In this document: positions 35,472-46,700 of the stretch, in pieces
Layout of the letters: every line of letters begins with the position of its first letter
How positions within the stretch are numbered: the first letter of the stretch is position 1
The notes under the pieces: generated by a model
The model's database searches: none
Seen by the model: the letters and a program-made list of their open reading frames with translations, nothing else
Told to the model about the DNA's origin: nothing
NCBI RefSeq assembly: GCF_030272615.1
Contig: NC_081406.1
Coordinates: 231,622,396 to 231,686,395 of the forward strand
Source: Cryptomeria japonica
Lineage: Eukaryota > Streptophyta > Pinopsida > Cupressales > Cupressaceae
Length of the DNA: 64,000 bases
Reading direction: 5' to 3'
Position numbers and translations under genes: made by a program

Positions 35472-36212
35472 ATGCCTTCTTCTTCGCCCCTTCCATCCAT
35501 TCTAGGTCCCTATATCCCTTTGTCCCTTATGCGGGATCAACAAAGGTACACATCTTCAAGTACCTTCAATCCATCTAAAAGACCTCCATATCATTCATAT
35601 ATATCCAAGCATATCCCTCCAAGCAATTTGGATGCCAAGCATAAAAGTCATAAATCAAGCAATCCACATGTATTCAAGGATCAACATGTCTCATCCAATC
35701 AACATGTCAAAACAAAGCAAAAAATGATCCAAAAAGAAAAAGAAAAATACAAAATGCCACAAAGGCCCACAAAGAAAGAGGAAAAGTCAAAATTTATATG
35801 GTTTCCTAAGGCACTTGTACAAGCAATGCACTCTAAGGAACTACAAAAGCATCAAAAATCAAAAACCATGTGGATCCCTAAGTGGCTGCTTGAAGCACAA
35901 AAGTCTAAAGAAAAATCAAAATTGGCATCCAAAATTGTTGTTCCTCCATCCAAACCTTCCGAGTATATTCCTCCATCACCTCCTTCATCTATTTTGGGTT
36001 ATTATGCCCCAAAATTTGTAACCTTTCCTCCATCCAAATCTCAAAATTTGAGATTCACTTCTCTTCCATATGTCCACCATCCCTCAAGGTGTGTGCCAAT
36101 GTTGATCTTTCCAAAATTTCCATCTAGCCATACACAAATCTTCCAACATCCCATCCATTATCCAACACCTCTTTTCCACCCCTCCATCCCTCTTATCCAA
36201 TCCTTTGCATAA
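35472..36212 (+). CDS. Basic, proline-rich 246-residue ORF of element 3, function unknown
   Basis: An uninterrupted frame, unusual in this decayed element. It has a Lys-rich centre (KTKQKMIQKEKEKYKMPQ) and two similar segments, FIWFPKALVQAMHSKELQ and TMWIPKWLLEAQKSKEK, sharing W-[FI]-P-K and a following helix, then a Pro/Ser/Phe-rich tail. I know no family for it. It sits between the gag relic and the conserved 3' block, where pol would be in a complete element. It may be a remnant of the Gag-Pol linker or a separate nucleic-acid-binding ORF. Expression is unproven. Confidence 0.4.
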   Translation: MPSSSPLPSILGPYIPLSLMRDQQRYTSSSTFNPSKRPPYHSYISKHIPPSNLDAKHKSHKSSNPHVFKDQHVSSNQHVKTKQKMIQKEKEKYKMPQRPTKKEEKSKFIWFPKALVQAMHSKELQKHQKSKTMWIPKWLLEAQKSKEKSKLASKIVVPPSKPSEYIPPSPPSSILGYYAPKFVTFPPSKSQNLRFTSLPYVHHPSRCVPMLIFPKFPSSHTQIFQHPIHYPTPLFHPSIPLIQSFA

Positions 36213-36364
36213 ATCCTTGCCCTAGTTTCATTTCATTATCCTGCCAATATCTTTGAGCATACCTTCATAGCCATGGTCTATTGCAACTCATATTCCAAGG
36301 GTACCATCCAAAGAAGCGAGACGTTGGGATCCTTCTTCCATCCCCTATCATGCCTTTGTTATCT

Positions 36365-36510
36365 TCCAAAAAAGAAAAAAAAAATGATGAAAAACTGAGA
36401 AAAAAAAAAGAGTAAAGAGAAATAAATTTGTTGTGTGAAAACCACTTCTTGTGGCACCTTGGACAAGTACCATGATGAAAACCTAGCAAATAGGTGTCAT
36501 GTGTAATTTA
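36365..36510 (+). promoter_or_regulatory. Conserved 3' block of element 3 (matches element 1)
   Basis: An A-run is followed by GTGAAAACCACTTCTTGTGG, CACCTTGGACAAGTACCATG and ATGAAAACCTAGCAAATAGG, in the same order as 8052-8170 in element 1. It lies just after the last ORF in both elements. Confidence 0.5.
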
Positions 36511-38820
36511 CGAACTTCTTGCACACCACACTGGGGGGCAGGCTTTCTCCTTCATATCCTATTGCCCTTCATTGTCCTATCATACCCTTGTTATACCCCT
36601 TCCTTGTTCTATCGTCCCTCATGTACATATCCCTCTTTAACCTTTGATCTTGACAAGGTTAAGGATCTTTGCAGGCTTCATGTGTCCTATCTATTGCACT
36701 TGATCCAGACCCTTTAGCTCATATCCATTGCTCACTTACATCCTTCATTACCATCTTTGATTTTGCTTATCCTATTTGTCCCCTATCCAGATCTATTCCT
36801 TGATCTTGATCAACACTATGGACAAAATGCAAAAACATTCTTTCCACAAACCTCTTGGCATTGCCACTTCTTTGGACCATATGGCTTCTTTATGCTATAT
36901 CCTTTCTTTGTTGCGCTATATCCTTGCTTTACATCGCTAAAATCCTTGCTTTACATCGCTAAAATCCTTGTTTTACATTGCTATATCTGGTCCCTATGCT
37001 TGGATTAACGTTGTGAGATAGTCCTTAAAAGAGTCCACCATCATTCGCTTATCCATTAATGTACTCAAAATCCCTTTTGCCTCGCTAGACACTAGGGGCA
37101 AACATCAAAAAACTCTTAAAATAAGAAAAAGTCCTGAAATAATCCCTAAACAAAAAAACAAAAAAAATCTTCAAAATCAAAGCATGAAAGCATGAATTGT
37201 CTATCAAATCAAACCAACAACAGACAAACTCTCAAATTATACAATCAAACTGATCACATGTCTAATCAACATCAACATCGACACCAACACCAACATGTAT
37301 TATACAAGGATGTGTACGCTCGAAACCAGACAGATCGGTCTTATATGGGGTACTCACTCTTTGAAACCAAACACTCTTATCAATCATCAAACAATCAAAA
37401 GAATGGCATATATCAGTGTGACTATTGGATTTTATCCTAGTTATTCTTACCTTTATCAACTTATGGCAGAACGTGTTTCATCTTTAAAAATCACTATAAA
37501 AAATTCGCTTTGCTTTTGCTTGTGCATAATCTTTAGTCACTTTCGTGACCCCCCTTGGTTCTCCTTAGAACCCTCATGGATTGCAATCAATCAACATTAT
37601 AGTCCTAGGGAACTTCAATCTTAAAGCTCTTAGCAGCCTACCCAAGCCATCCTTGTGTCAGTCAAGTCTGGATCGTTCACTCTGAGTCAGTCATTTGTCT
37701 CCTACCTTATATAGAGTTTTGATCACTGGCACCCTATCAAATATGCAAAACAAGAACAACTCAAATCGCTTAAGCTATGTTGACATTTTCTTTGTATGTT
37801 GTATTTTATATTGGCTTTCGCTCATTATTCCCTCTGAGTAACTCAAGGAAGTCTATCTTGACGAAGAGGTACAAGGACTGGGGGCATAATACCTTTCTTT
37901 GTTTTCTGCTTGTGGGTGTGATTCTAATGATCTGAAAAATGTCCTATAAACTAGGTGTCTGTGATAAGAGCCTTCGCATTAAGGCTAAATGGCCTCACAT
38001 ACCTCAACTCCGTTTATATGCACGCTTCAGTGAGATTGGAACTATTTCTTTGTCTATTTTACGTGTCTGTTGTGTTTACATGCAAGAAGCATTTAGGTCA
38101 TCTTGGCCTCCTTTTGCCTTGGTGCTTATGTTTGACTACTATATCAAAGAGGACAGGACATTCAGGTCATCATGGCTCTTTGTGCCTTGATGCTTATGTC
38201 TATTACCTATTTAACACTCAATGATGATAAGAAAGCGAATACAAATCCAATGACTAGGTCCTAGTTGCATCTTCTGCATTCATGTTAAGTTTTGTGCATT
38301 GCATGGCGAATCTAGCATACTAACGATGATATTGGTCTTATTCACCTAGAGCTTGAATTTAAATCAACCTTCTCTTCACGACCTTATATAGTCAAAACCC
38401 TAATTTTCAACTTGCTCCGATTGGCATGAAAACTACACCCTTGGTTAATTTGACCGTCCTGATTCCATTTTCGGGATCGAAATCAAAATCCGAGATCATC
38501 TTCCTAGTCAATCTCGCACTACTATGACCACTTAGCACTTTCATCAAATGCTCATTCTTTTCTTCAATTTGTGCTCAATTTCTCATCAATCAATGCTAAA
38601 TCTTTAAATGGCCCTCTAAATCATTCTTTGCACTCAAATCATTAATCGCTTAATATTCTTATCAAATTGCTTGAAATCACTATGCAACCTGTTGATCTTT
38701 CGATTTCGCTCCTGAGGGGGCATACTCATGACATCATCATCATCAGTGATCACATCCTCAAAGTCAAGAATTTCTTTCAAAAACTTCATTACAAGTTGAG
38801 CAGCTAATCTTTACCAAATA
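36511..38820 (+). other. 3' noncoding region of element 3
   Basis: No supported gene. A small tandem repeat of TTTACATCGCTAAAATCCTTG lies at about 36915-36985, and a CAACATCAACATCGACACC run at about 37268-37295. Short frames on both strands have no recognisable domain. Confidence 0.5.
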
Positions 38821-39448
38821 TCAAACAAGACCTTATCTCTAGGGGCATCTCAGCTTCATCACTTCATATCAAGTTGAGATTTCTCGATCATCTGAATCAA
38901 ATCAATCTCTAGGGGCATATCAGTTTCGTCGCATCAAATCAAGCTGATATTGTTGTCATCTGAATCAATCTCTTAACGTTAATCGGTTTCATCGCTTTTC
39001 ATCAAGCTGATTATTCGTTTAAACTCAATCAAGGGTTTAAAGAGTATCTTTGATCACACGCTCAATCTAAGCAGGTGTTCGGTTTCATCGCATCAAATCA
39101 AGCTAGATGCTTTATCTTTGCTCGTCGTGTCTTGATCCATCAAGTTCAAGATCAGTATTATCTTTGCTCACTGTGTCTAATTCAATCAAGTTCTAGATCA
39201 GTAAGATCCGCTTCTTGATCCATCAAGTTTAGGTTCGGTATCTTTGCTCTTCATCGATCCTAGTTCAATCAAGTTTGGGATCGATATTGCTTTCAATCAG
39301 TTTGTTCAGTTTCATCGCTTCAAAACAAACCGAATACCTCACTCTTCATCTGGTTTGTGATCAATCAAGTTTAGAACTGGTATCTCCTAGACATCAATTG
39401 TTCTTTGAATCAATGTGTTGCTCGCATATCAATTCAAAGAGGGGCAAA
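38821..39448 (+). promoter_or_regulatory. Array of stem-loops leading into the PPT of element 3
   Basis: Three consecutive inverted repeats have 9-10-bp stems and exactly 14-nt loops: 38847-38880 (ATCTCAGCTT/AAGTTGAGAT), 38917-38950 (ATATCAGTTT/AAGCTGATAT) and 38981-39012 (AATCGGTTT/AAGCTGATT). Mismatches are G-U pairs in RNA. Further hairpins follow (for example CGATCC/GGATCG near 39255). The last is a perfect 9-bp stem TCTTTGAAT/ATTCAAAGA (39402-39440) that overlaps the PPT AAAGAGGGGCAAA (39436-39448). Confidence 0.6.
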
Positions 39449-40642
39449 TGTAATACCCTAAAAATGGTCGTCCAAAACCATGGGCACCTAATCTCGACTA
39501 ATGTTCTTAAATTCAATAAAATTCATCAAGGTCCTGACTCAAATAATCAATTTAAATCAATCATGAGAGCCTGATTAATTAATTCCTAAGGCATAAAACT
39601 GCAACATGGCAATTACAATTAATTAAATTCTCATTTAATTAATTGATCAAATTCAAAATTCAAAATAGAAAATCTTTTTAAAATCAAATATCTCGTTTAT
39701 TTAATTAAATATCTTTTGCATATTTAATAAATAAATAAAAATTGTCATAAATCTTCAAAAAAGGAAACAAATGAAGAAAGAGGAATTAATTTGAAAAATA
39801 AATTGGAAATTATGAGCACAAATCTTCAAAAAAGGAAACAAATCAAGAAAAAAGAATTAATTTGAAAAATAAATTGGAAATTATGAGCACAAAAATTCAA
39901 AAAAGGAAACAAATCGACTGAACTCAAGAAAAATGGAAAGAATCTGAGTTGCTAATTTGAACTCAATCTTATCTCTCCAAAATGGAATTAAATTGTCCAA
40001 TCAAATCATTTCACCTGGATTGTGCTTCCTTCGAATCGATCTCGACCGTTCATTAAAGATCAATCCCGACATTTGGTCTCCCTCTTGATTTTCCTATAAA
40101 TTCAGGCTCTCATTCTTCAATCAAGATCAGAGAATTTTACCTCGTTATTATGCTAATATTGTGTTGCAGGTTATCGAGGAAATTTTGAAGAAGCTTTGCA
40201 TACTTAATTCATCAATCAACTTAGTTTTCATTTAGCTTTCATTTAATCGTAGAATCATTTAGATTTCTAGTTCATTAGCTTAGATTCGTTTCCCTTATCT
40301 AGATTCAATTTCTTGCATATAATCTAGCTTAGCTTCATTTAGAGCTTTGATCATTTAGCTTGATAATCTCATTTCGCTTAATCAATTAATCTTGCATTCA
40401 ATCTTGCATTTAACTATTAATCTTGCATTCGCCTAGTTGCATGCATTTAAAAATCCTCTGTTTGAGTGTAGTCTAGTCACTAGATAACTTAGCAATATGA
40501 GAGAAATCCACACTTGCACTTTCTAGGAGGCAATAAGCCGACTTGCAATGGATTTCATTTTGTTGTTTTTTATTAACTAACCCATGCAAATAATGGTTTA
40601 TTGAAGTGTTTGTGCCTTTGCAGGTTCCCCAAATTTCACACA
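39449..40642 (+). repeat. 3' LTR of element 3
   Basis: It starts TGTAATACCC directly after the PPT and ends TTTCACACA, with TATAAA at 40095-40100 and the same 70-bp internal repeat (about 39748-39910). It is followed by CATAA. Confidence 0.88.
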
Positions 40643-40650
40643 CATAATAA

Positions 40651-40790
40651 CAAGAGGGAGAAAATGAGGGAGAGGTAGAGGGAGAGGGGAGAGGTAGGGT
40701 GGAGATATGTATAGAAGAAGATATAGAGATATATAGAGAGTGATAGGGAGAGAGATAGGAAGCTAGATGTAGAGAAAGATATAGATAGAA

Positions 40791-40836
<46 letters not shown>
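40651..40836. repeat. GA-rich tract with a (GA)n microsatellite
   Basis: Irregular GAGAGG-type purine runs lead into an uninterrupted AG run at about 40794-40836. The open frames across it (Leu/Ser-rich on the minus strand) are repeat artefacts. Confidence 0.9.
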
Positions 40837-40838
<2 letters not shown>

Positions 40839-41139
40839 TCAAGGCTTAGGAAGCTCATTGCTCTTGATTTGGACTTGAAAGACTAAGATGCACAACCTTA
40901 GGGCAAGATACAATGGACTTGTAAAAATTGAAGATCACTTCTCTAGGGCAAGATACAATGAATCAAAATGGTTGAACTATGGAGGAACAAATTCTTTGAC
41001 ATGTTAATTATAGTTTTTTGTTCTTACACATCTGAAACCAATAATAAAACCTAATTAAAGAGAGTCGGGAGTGTTACAATCTCGTTCAAACTCATACAAT
41101 CATCAAAGAACAATCATTAAATAGAGTCAAGGGTTAGTA

Positions 41140-41545
41140 GTCGAGCTTTGTTGCTCCAAGTTAGTTTCTCAAAAACATGCATTCACGTTTAACTATCATC
41201 ATATTAACATCAAGAACCTATAACTTTCCATAAACAATAACATCAAATATTCACATTCATTTACCACCATAAAATATTTATCATTTTTCAATCGTTATGT
41301 GCGGGTTAGTAGTCGAGCTTTGTTGCTACTTGATAGTTGTAGGGGTCAGTAGTCGAGTTTGAAGGGGATCATTCTTTATATGAGTTTGAAGGGGATTGTA
41401 TTAGTTTCTCCAAAACACGCATTCACATTTAACTTTCATTATATTAACATTAAGAACCTATAGATTTCCATAAACAATAACATCAAATATTCACATTCAT
41501 TTACCACCATAAAATATATATCCTTTTTCAATCTTAAATATTCAT
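41140..41545 (+). repeat. Direct duplication of about 140 bp (copies at 41161 and 41401)
   Basis: The segment from TTAGTTTCTC through TTTACCACCATAAAATAT to TTTTTCAATC occurs at about 41161-41303 and again at about 41401-41543, offset 240 bp. The phrase GTTAGTAGTCGAGCTTTGTT also recurs. Nothing coding is seen. Confidence 0.75.
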
Positions 41546-41753
41546 TTGAAACAACTTAATAAAGTCTTAGGTATTGTCTTAAGAGCATGTGAAATGTAAT
41601 GAAAAGTCTAGGATAAAGCAAGATTAACGAGGTCAATTCTAAGGCCCATTACATGGGTTCCTCTAAGCTTTCCAAAATGTGGAAAAAAATTGAGTCATAT
41701 GAATAGTCAATAGGTTCAACCACAAAAATCTCCAAATTCACACTTAAATCCAA

Positions 41754-42106
41754 TCTACCAATGAAGCTTGTAAAAACAAATGCATAAACACAATGAATCA
41801 CAAACAACAAATTGTACCTCGACACAAATTCTTTGCCTATCTTTGTTGTCTCCTCAAGCTCTCTATGATGAATGATGATGATGTTTCTCTTTAAATTTTG
41901 CACAAGCCCTTTAATAGTATGATAACAAGAATCTACTAATGAAGCTTGTAAAAACAAATGCATAAACACAATGAATCAAACCAATGAATTGTACCTTCAC
42001 ACAAATGCTTTTCTTATCTCAATTGTCTCCTCAAGCTCTCTTTGATGAATGATGATGATGTTGCTCTCAAATTTTGTACAAGCCCTTTAATAGTATGATG
42101 ACATGA
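41754..42106 (+). repeat. Tandem duplication of about 176 bp
   Basis: Unit 1 (41754-41931) and unit 2 (41932-42106) both run from TCTAC(C/T)AATGAAGCTTG to CCTTTAATAGTATGAT and are directly abutting. The minus-strand frame here is a by-product. Confidence 0.8.
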
Positions 42107-43690
42107 AAGATTAAGGGTTATGGTTAAAGAATTATATGGACGAAGGTTACATTTATAGATTTTTCCTAATATTGATCAACAGTAGAGATTGATTGATACT
42201 AATAGGCAGATCAATGATCAAGAATTGATGAGAGGAACTGATTAGAAGATTGAGGAGTTAACTGAATACATGATTCAATGAACTGATTGCATTAAAAAGT
42301 GAAGTGGATTTGATTGATCAAATAAGAGCGAGTGTGAGTGGAATAATTAGATTGGGTAAAAGGCTGAAAGTGAATGTTTGTTAAGTGGTTAGGTGAAAAT
42401 ACTTGAGAATGATTGATATGAAATTAAATAAATAAATTATTTAATTCATGTGCACATGGAAAAGTAGTACAAGTGCTTAATATTTTTATTTAGTACCTTA
42501 CATTTTAATTCATGTGCACATGGAAAAATCTAGTGTGCAACATATAGCTAATATATCTAATGTTATTCATATTATGCATAGATATCATAATGAACCTAAT
42601 AATCCATCTCATGCATATAATCTCTATGTTGATGTAGCTCATTTGGACCCATGTGTGCATAAATATTATTACTATTTGTATCTTATTGTACAATATTAAT
42701 TTGGTCATGGGAGAAAAAAGAATTAGGGTGAATTTTTAAACTATGACTAGGAAAAGCCACTAAACAATTGCCCCCATCAATCAAATCCTACACTAGGTAC
42801 CCATTAAACCTATGTATTGATTAAAAACATGGTTGTTGTACCCCCATAGTTACACCCTTAGAAGTGTCCAATGATCAAATAGGAGGAAGAATATTCATCT
42901 TGACACCAATCAAACCTTGAGGCACTTTCTTTAAGGGATCACCCAATCCAATAAACTTTGAAATCTCTGAACTTATATGTAAAATCTCTAGACTTAACTG
43001 TAATAGCATTAGATGCATTAGCCATATATTGCACACTAGGTTATTCTTTTTTTAGTCACCACCCTTTTGAAAATGATTTTTCTGTTGAAACTTCAAACGA
43101 TAGGACGACATAGAAAAGCATGCTAAGAACCATAATACAAAACATTGGAAGCTAGCAATTTCAATTTTACATTCTTCACATAACGCATAAGTACATAAAA
43201 GAAGCATAGCCATCCAACTATATATTGTCTCTAATAGATGAAAACATCCCCTTAATAAAAAATAATTTGTAAATCATCTTCAAAGAGATGATGTTTCATC
43301 TTGACACATAATGACTAAAATATAGTCACTAATCATGAATCATCTCATATGTTCCTTGTGCATACCCAAATAAATATGAAAATTGTATGTTCTTCAATCG
43401 CAAGCTCACACAAAAATGACTACGAAAACTTATGGCTAGATAACCATAGTGATGAATGGAACTTGAAAATAGATGAAAACCACTTAATAATATATTCCCT
43501 CAAAGTCATAAATATGTTAACCAGCAACTTATCATCATACACACAATCTAAACATTGAGCCTAAAAAGCCTATGAATGTGTACTAGGCCACCTTTTACAT
43601 AATAGATCTCAAAACAAGGTGCCACAAAGCCAAGTGGTAATGAATATGTTAATATATCAAGTAAAAGAGGCATAAGATGTGGCATAGTAT
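42107..43690. other. AT-rich stretch without recognised genes
   Basis: The phrase TTCATGTGCACATGGAAAA occurs twice (about 42446 and 42509). No domain, RNA gene or element boundary is recognisable. Confidence 0.4.
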
Positions 43691-44835
43691 ACTCAAGTTG
43701 ATGAATACTAAGAGGAGGGGTGAATTAGTATACCAAAAAATACTGAACTAAAACACTTTAATAGTTTAGCAGTAAACCGGTATAACAGTTTAACTAACAA
43801 ACCGGTTAACACAAATGCAAACCAAACAGCAAGTAAGGCATTCACCCACAGAAGCACAATCACCATAACACAAGAGATTTTGACGTGGAAAACCAAATGG
43901 GAAAAACCACGGTGAGATGAAACTCACAAGTAACTATCTGCAGAATAGTAACCAGGCCGATTAAGGTCATACAATGTTCTTTACCAGAACAGATCCTGTT
44001 AGGAATCTCAATCTCTGTTAGGAGATAAGTCCGATTAAAGACTACCTTGTGAGAGGATTTCAGATCCACAGATGTGAATCACCTTGTTAGAGGATTTACA
44101 AAGGCTTTTCTGGGCCTACCCGGTTCAGGGTTTCCGACTTGTCAAAGATGTGAGTAGTCAACAAGTGAATGATCTAGCAAATAGCACAGTCTGCTAGGTT
44201 AGATCCATGATAGCTCATTGCTAATGCATTTCAGCATTACTTCAGTCTTCAGTAAATCCACACTCTATTACAGCACGTAGACTTGATCTTCTCTATTAAG
44301 ATCGCACATACAAAAACTCATCAACCACCAAAAACCCTAACAGCTACACCACCTAAAACCCTAGACATGATGTCCTTACAAAGGAATCTAATTTCATGCC
44401 GGTCCAGTAGGATTACATTGCAAGTTCCTAGGTTCATTGCATCTAGACACATTTGATAACACAGCACAAATCATCGTCAAAGTGTCGGTGGATGGTAACT
44501 CATCACAAAAATACCGGTTGGTAACTCGCACAGAGTATTACCGGTTCATACAACTTTACCGATTACCAGTTGTCCAAAAATGAAGACTGGGAAAATGATA
44601 ATTGCCGCTTCAGTTTCTTCACTTCGCTTGAGATCCTCGAACCGCTTGAGGTCTCCATACCGCTTGAGATCGGTAAGTACTTTCTGCAAAACACCGATAG
44701 CCTATAGACTAAAATGCAATACCGGTTTGGAACAAATACCGGTTGAGCATAATTCATACATACAAAAAGTGATCTCAAAGCAAGTGTGTGTCCATCAATG
44801 ACAATCACAACATAAACATCAAAAATGCCAACACA
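43691..44835. mobile_element. Probable solo LTR fragment (Ty1/copia-like)
   Basis: Near the left edge is GAGGAGGGGTGAATTAGTAT, a phrase I associate with plant copia-type LTR ends. Inside are TGACGTGGAAAACCAAATGG and GAAAAACCACGGTGAGATG, also typical of plant LTRs. ACCGGTT-like motifs recur about ten times (for example about 43795, 44514, 44539, 44722, 44738). No internal domains adjoin it. Boundaries and class are tentative. Confidence 0.4.
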
Positions 44836-46060
44836 AGTACAATCTATTTGGACTAGGGCTATAAAATCAACCTTATGCTCGACTCTTTCTATTTTTTGCA
44901 TTAGAGTATTAGGGGTGGAGGTTGTGATAGTTGTAGTTGCAAATGCATGAAAGACAATAGATGGAACATAAACCATATGTAGTGATCTTTTTAGTGGCTT
45001 ATATTCTTTATTTGGCTAATAGTTGAAATTTGGGAATCAAAATTTGGCTAATAGATCAAGTTATAAAGTGACCTAAATTGCCACATTTTTATTAAATTTA
45101 TTTTAGTTATTAAAATTGTTTGAGTATTTATTTTAATAAAAATTTAACTCGTAAAAATCGCCACAGTATTTTATACATGATTAGATCACATTCACCTATA
45201 TATAAAGTTATAATAGAAATCTAAATTAATTCACTAATAGCAAATCATAATTACTGGTTACTTTAGGACTAGTTGCTAATCTTTAGTTTTTGCCATTGAT
45301 TTATATTATACTCTAGTGACTATCATGGTATTCTACAAGGTAATATGTACTTACAATTTCTACTACTCATTAGGCCCAAAATTGCTTTTAAATCATTGAT
45401 CTCAATGGAGATGAATGGTCTAAATGTAATTTTGGGCCCCATGAGCATTACAAATTGTGAGTACATTTTACCTCATAGAATACAACAAGGGCTATTATAT
45501 TATATTTTACATCAACGGTGGCAATTGAATACGATTGAGTCTACCCCTTAAACCCATCAAGCATTTCCACCCTTGGGGCTCTACTTTTACATAAGAATTT
45601 AATTTCTGTCATGGAACGATTTGCCATGGTAATTGATGCATTTTCTTATTATTTACCAAGATTCACCAAGATTTTCTACAAAATTTTAGCAAAAATCATC
45701 AAAGGTGGGAGTAGTGACAATCATAGAAGGTGGGGCAGGAAAAGATGCGTCGTGCAAAGAAGTAGAAGAGGTAAACTTCACCCCAAAGTGTTCGAGAATG
45801 TCAAAACCAAATGGTACACCAAGCGAAAAATATGTAGAGAACTATCCTACTATGTAGGAGATAGAATGTTCTTGAGTATCCATGTATGCCTCATGATCAA
45901 AGCCATTCCCCTTATGATGAACATCATCCATAAAACCAACATGAATATCCTAATTAGCAGAATGCGTGGTCATATTAGGATTGCAACGAAAACTTATTCT
46001 CAAGGGGCAAGTGTGATATTGGTGAGGATTTGGCATAAACATAGTACACAAACCCTAAAA
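44836..46060. other. Stretch without recognised genes
   Basis: Mostly AT-rich. The 186-codon plus-strand frame at 45611-46171 is basic and has no recognisable motif; its end overlaps a possible LTR start at 46062, so I do not call it a gene. Confidence 0.35.
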
Positions 46061-46061
46061 G

Positions 46062-46700
46062 TGTCATGCCCCCTTTTCCAAAATCGAGATAAAGATTGTT
46101 TCTCACGGAGTCATCAAAGTTTGGGGTTGAGACTACCCCATGACTTATGCCAGGGAGTTGTTAACGGTTAGAGATGTTGCCCAACACATACCAAAGGTTG
46201 TCGAAGGTCGAGGATCATGAGTACTATGTGACTCATGATGAAAAGTTGTTGGGTGTTGGGAAGTAGAGGTACCTCATGATCCATTTCAAAGAGCCATCAA
46301 AGGTCAAGGGTTGAGGTTGTGGCTTGATGAGTGCCAAGCTTAAAGGGAAGGGAAAGTTTGAAACTTCGATGAGAATATCTTGTAAGGCCTACCTATTATA
46401 TGACATGTAGAATTCAAATTTTGGCCTTGGCACCAGTTTGGGATTTAGCCCGACTAGTCTAGTCTTTAGTGTGAGGAGCATATAAAACTAGGAAAGTATT
46501 GCATATCCATTTTATGTTATTCTATCTATTGGATACTTTGCGTTTAATTCTTTATGTGGACAAAAGCCCATAAAAGACTGCAATTAGTGGATGGAAACCC
46601 GGTTGTTGTTGGGATTAGAGGATAACCCTTTAGTTCTTGATGGCATTCTCACTCAAGGAGTGTGTTGGAGCTTTTAAGGAGTGAAAAGGAAGTTTAATTG
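46062..46700 (+). mobile_element. Possible LTR remnant
   Basis: TGTCATGCCCCCTTTTCC at 46062 resembles the start of plant gypsy LTRs, and a TATA box TATAAAA lies at 46481-46487, with G-rich and short-repeat DNA between them. I found neither a matching second copy nor an end, so the right boundary is a guess. Confidence 0.25.

Larger units (their letters stand above)
30358..40642 (+). mobile_element. Element 3: large pol-less (LARD-like) Tat-related retrotransposon
   Basis: It is 10.3 kb, bounded by two LTRs of 1193 and 1194 bp with TG...CA ends. It has a decayed tRNA-Lys PBS after the 5' LTR and a PPT before the 3' LTR. CATAA occurs at 40643-40647 and at 30352-30356 (one base away from the left LTR edge), a likely target duplication. 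The internal region holds a truncated gag relic and two unusual frames, with no trace of protease, RT, RNase H or integrase. The 3' control block, PPT and PPT hairpin match element 1, so it was probably mobilised by an element 1-like helper. Confidence 0.8.

Noticed and set aside
40636-40842. Leu/Ser-rich minus-strand open frame
   Set aside because: It is the (GA)n microsatellite read on the other strand.
45611-46171. 186-codon open frame
   Set aside because: It has no recognisable motif, and its end overlaps a possible LTR start. There is not enough evidence for a gene.
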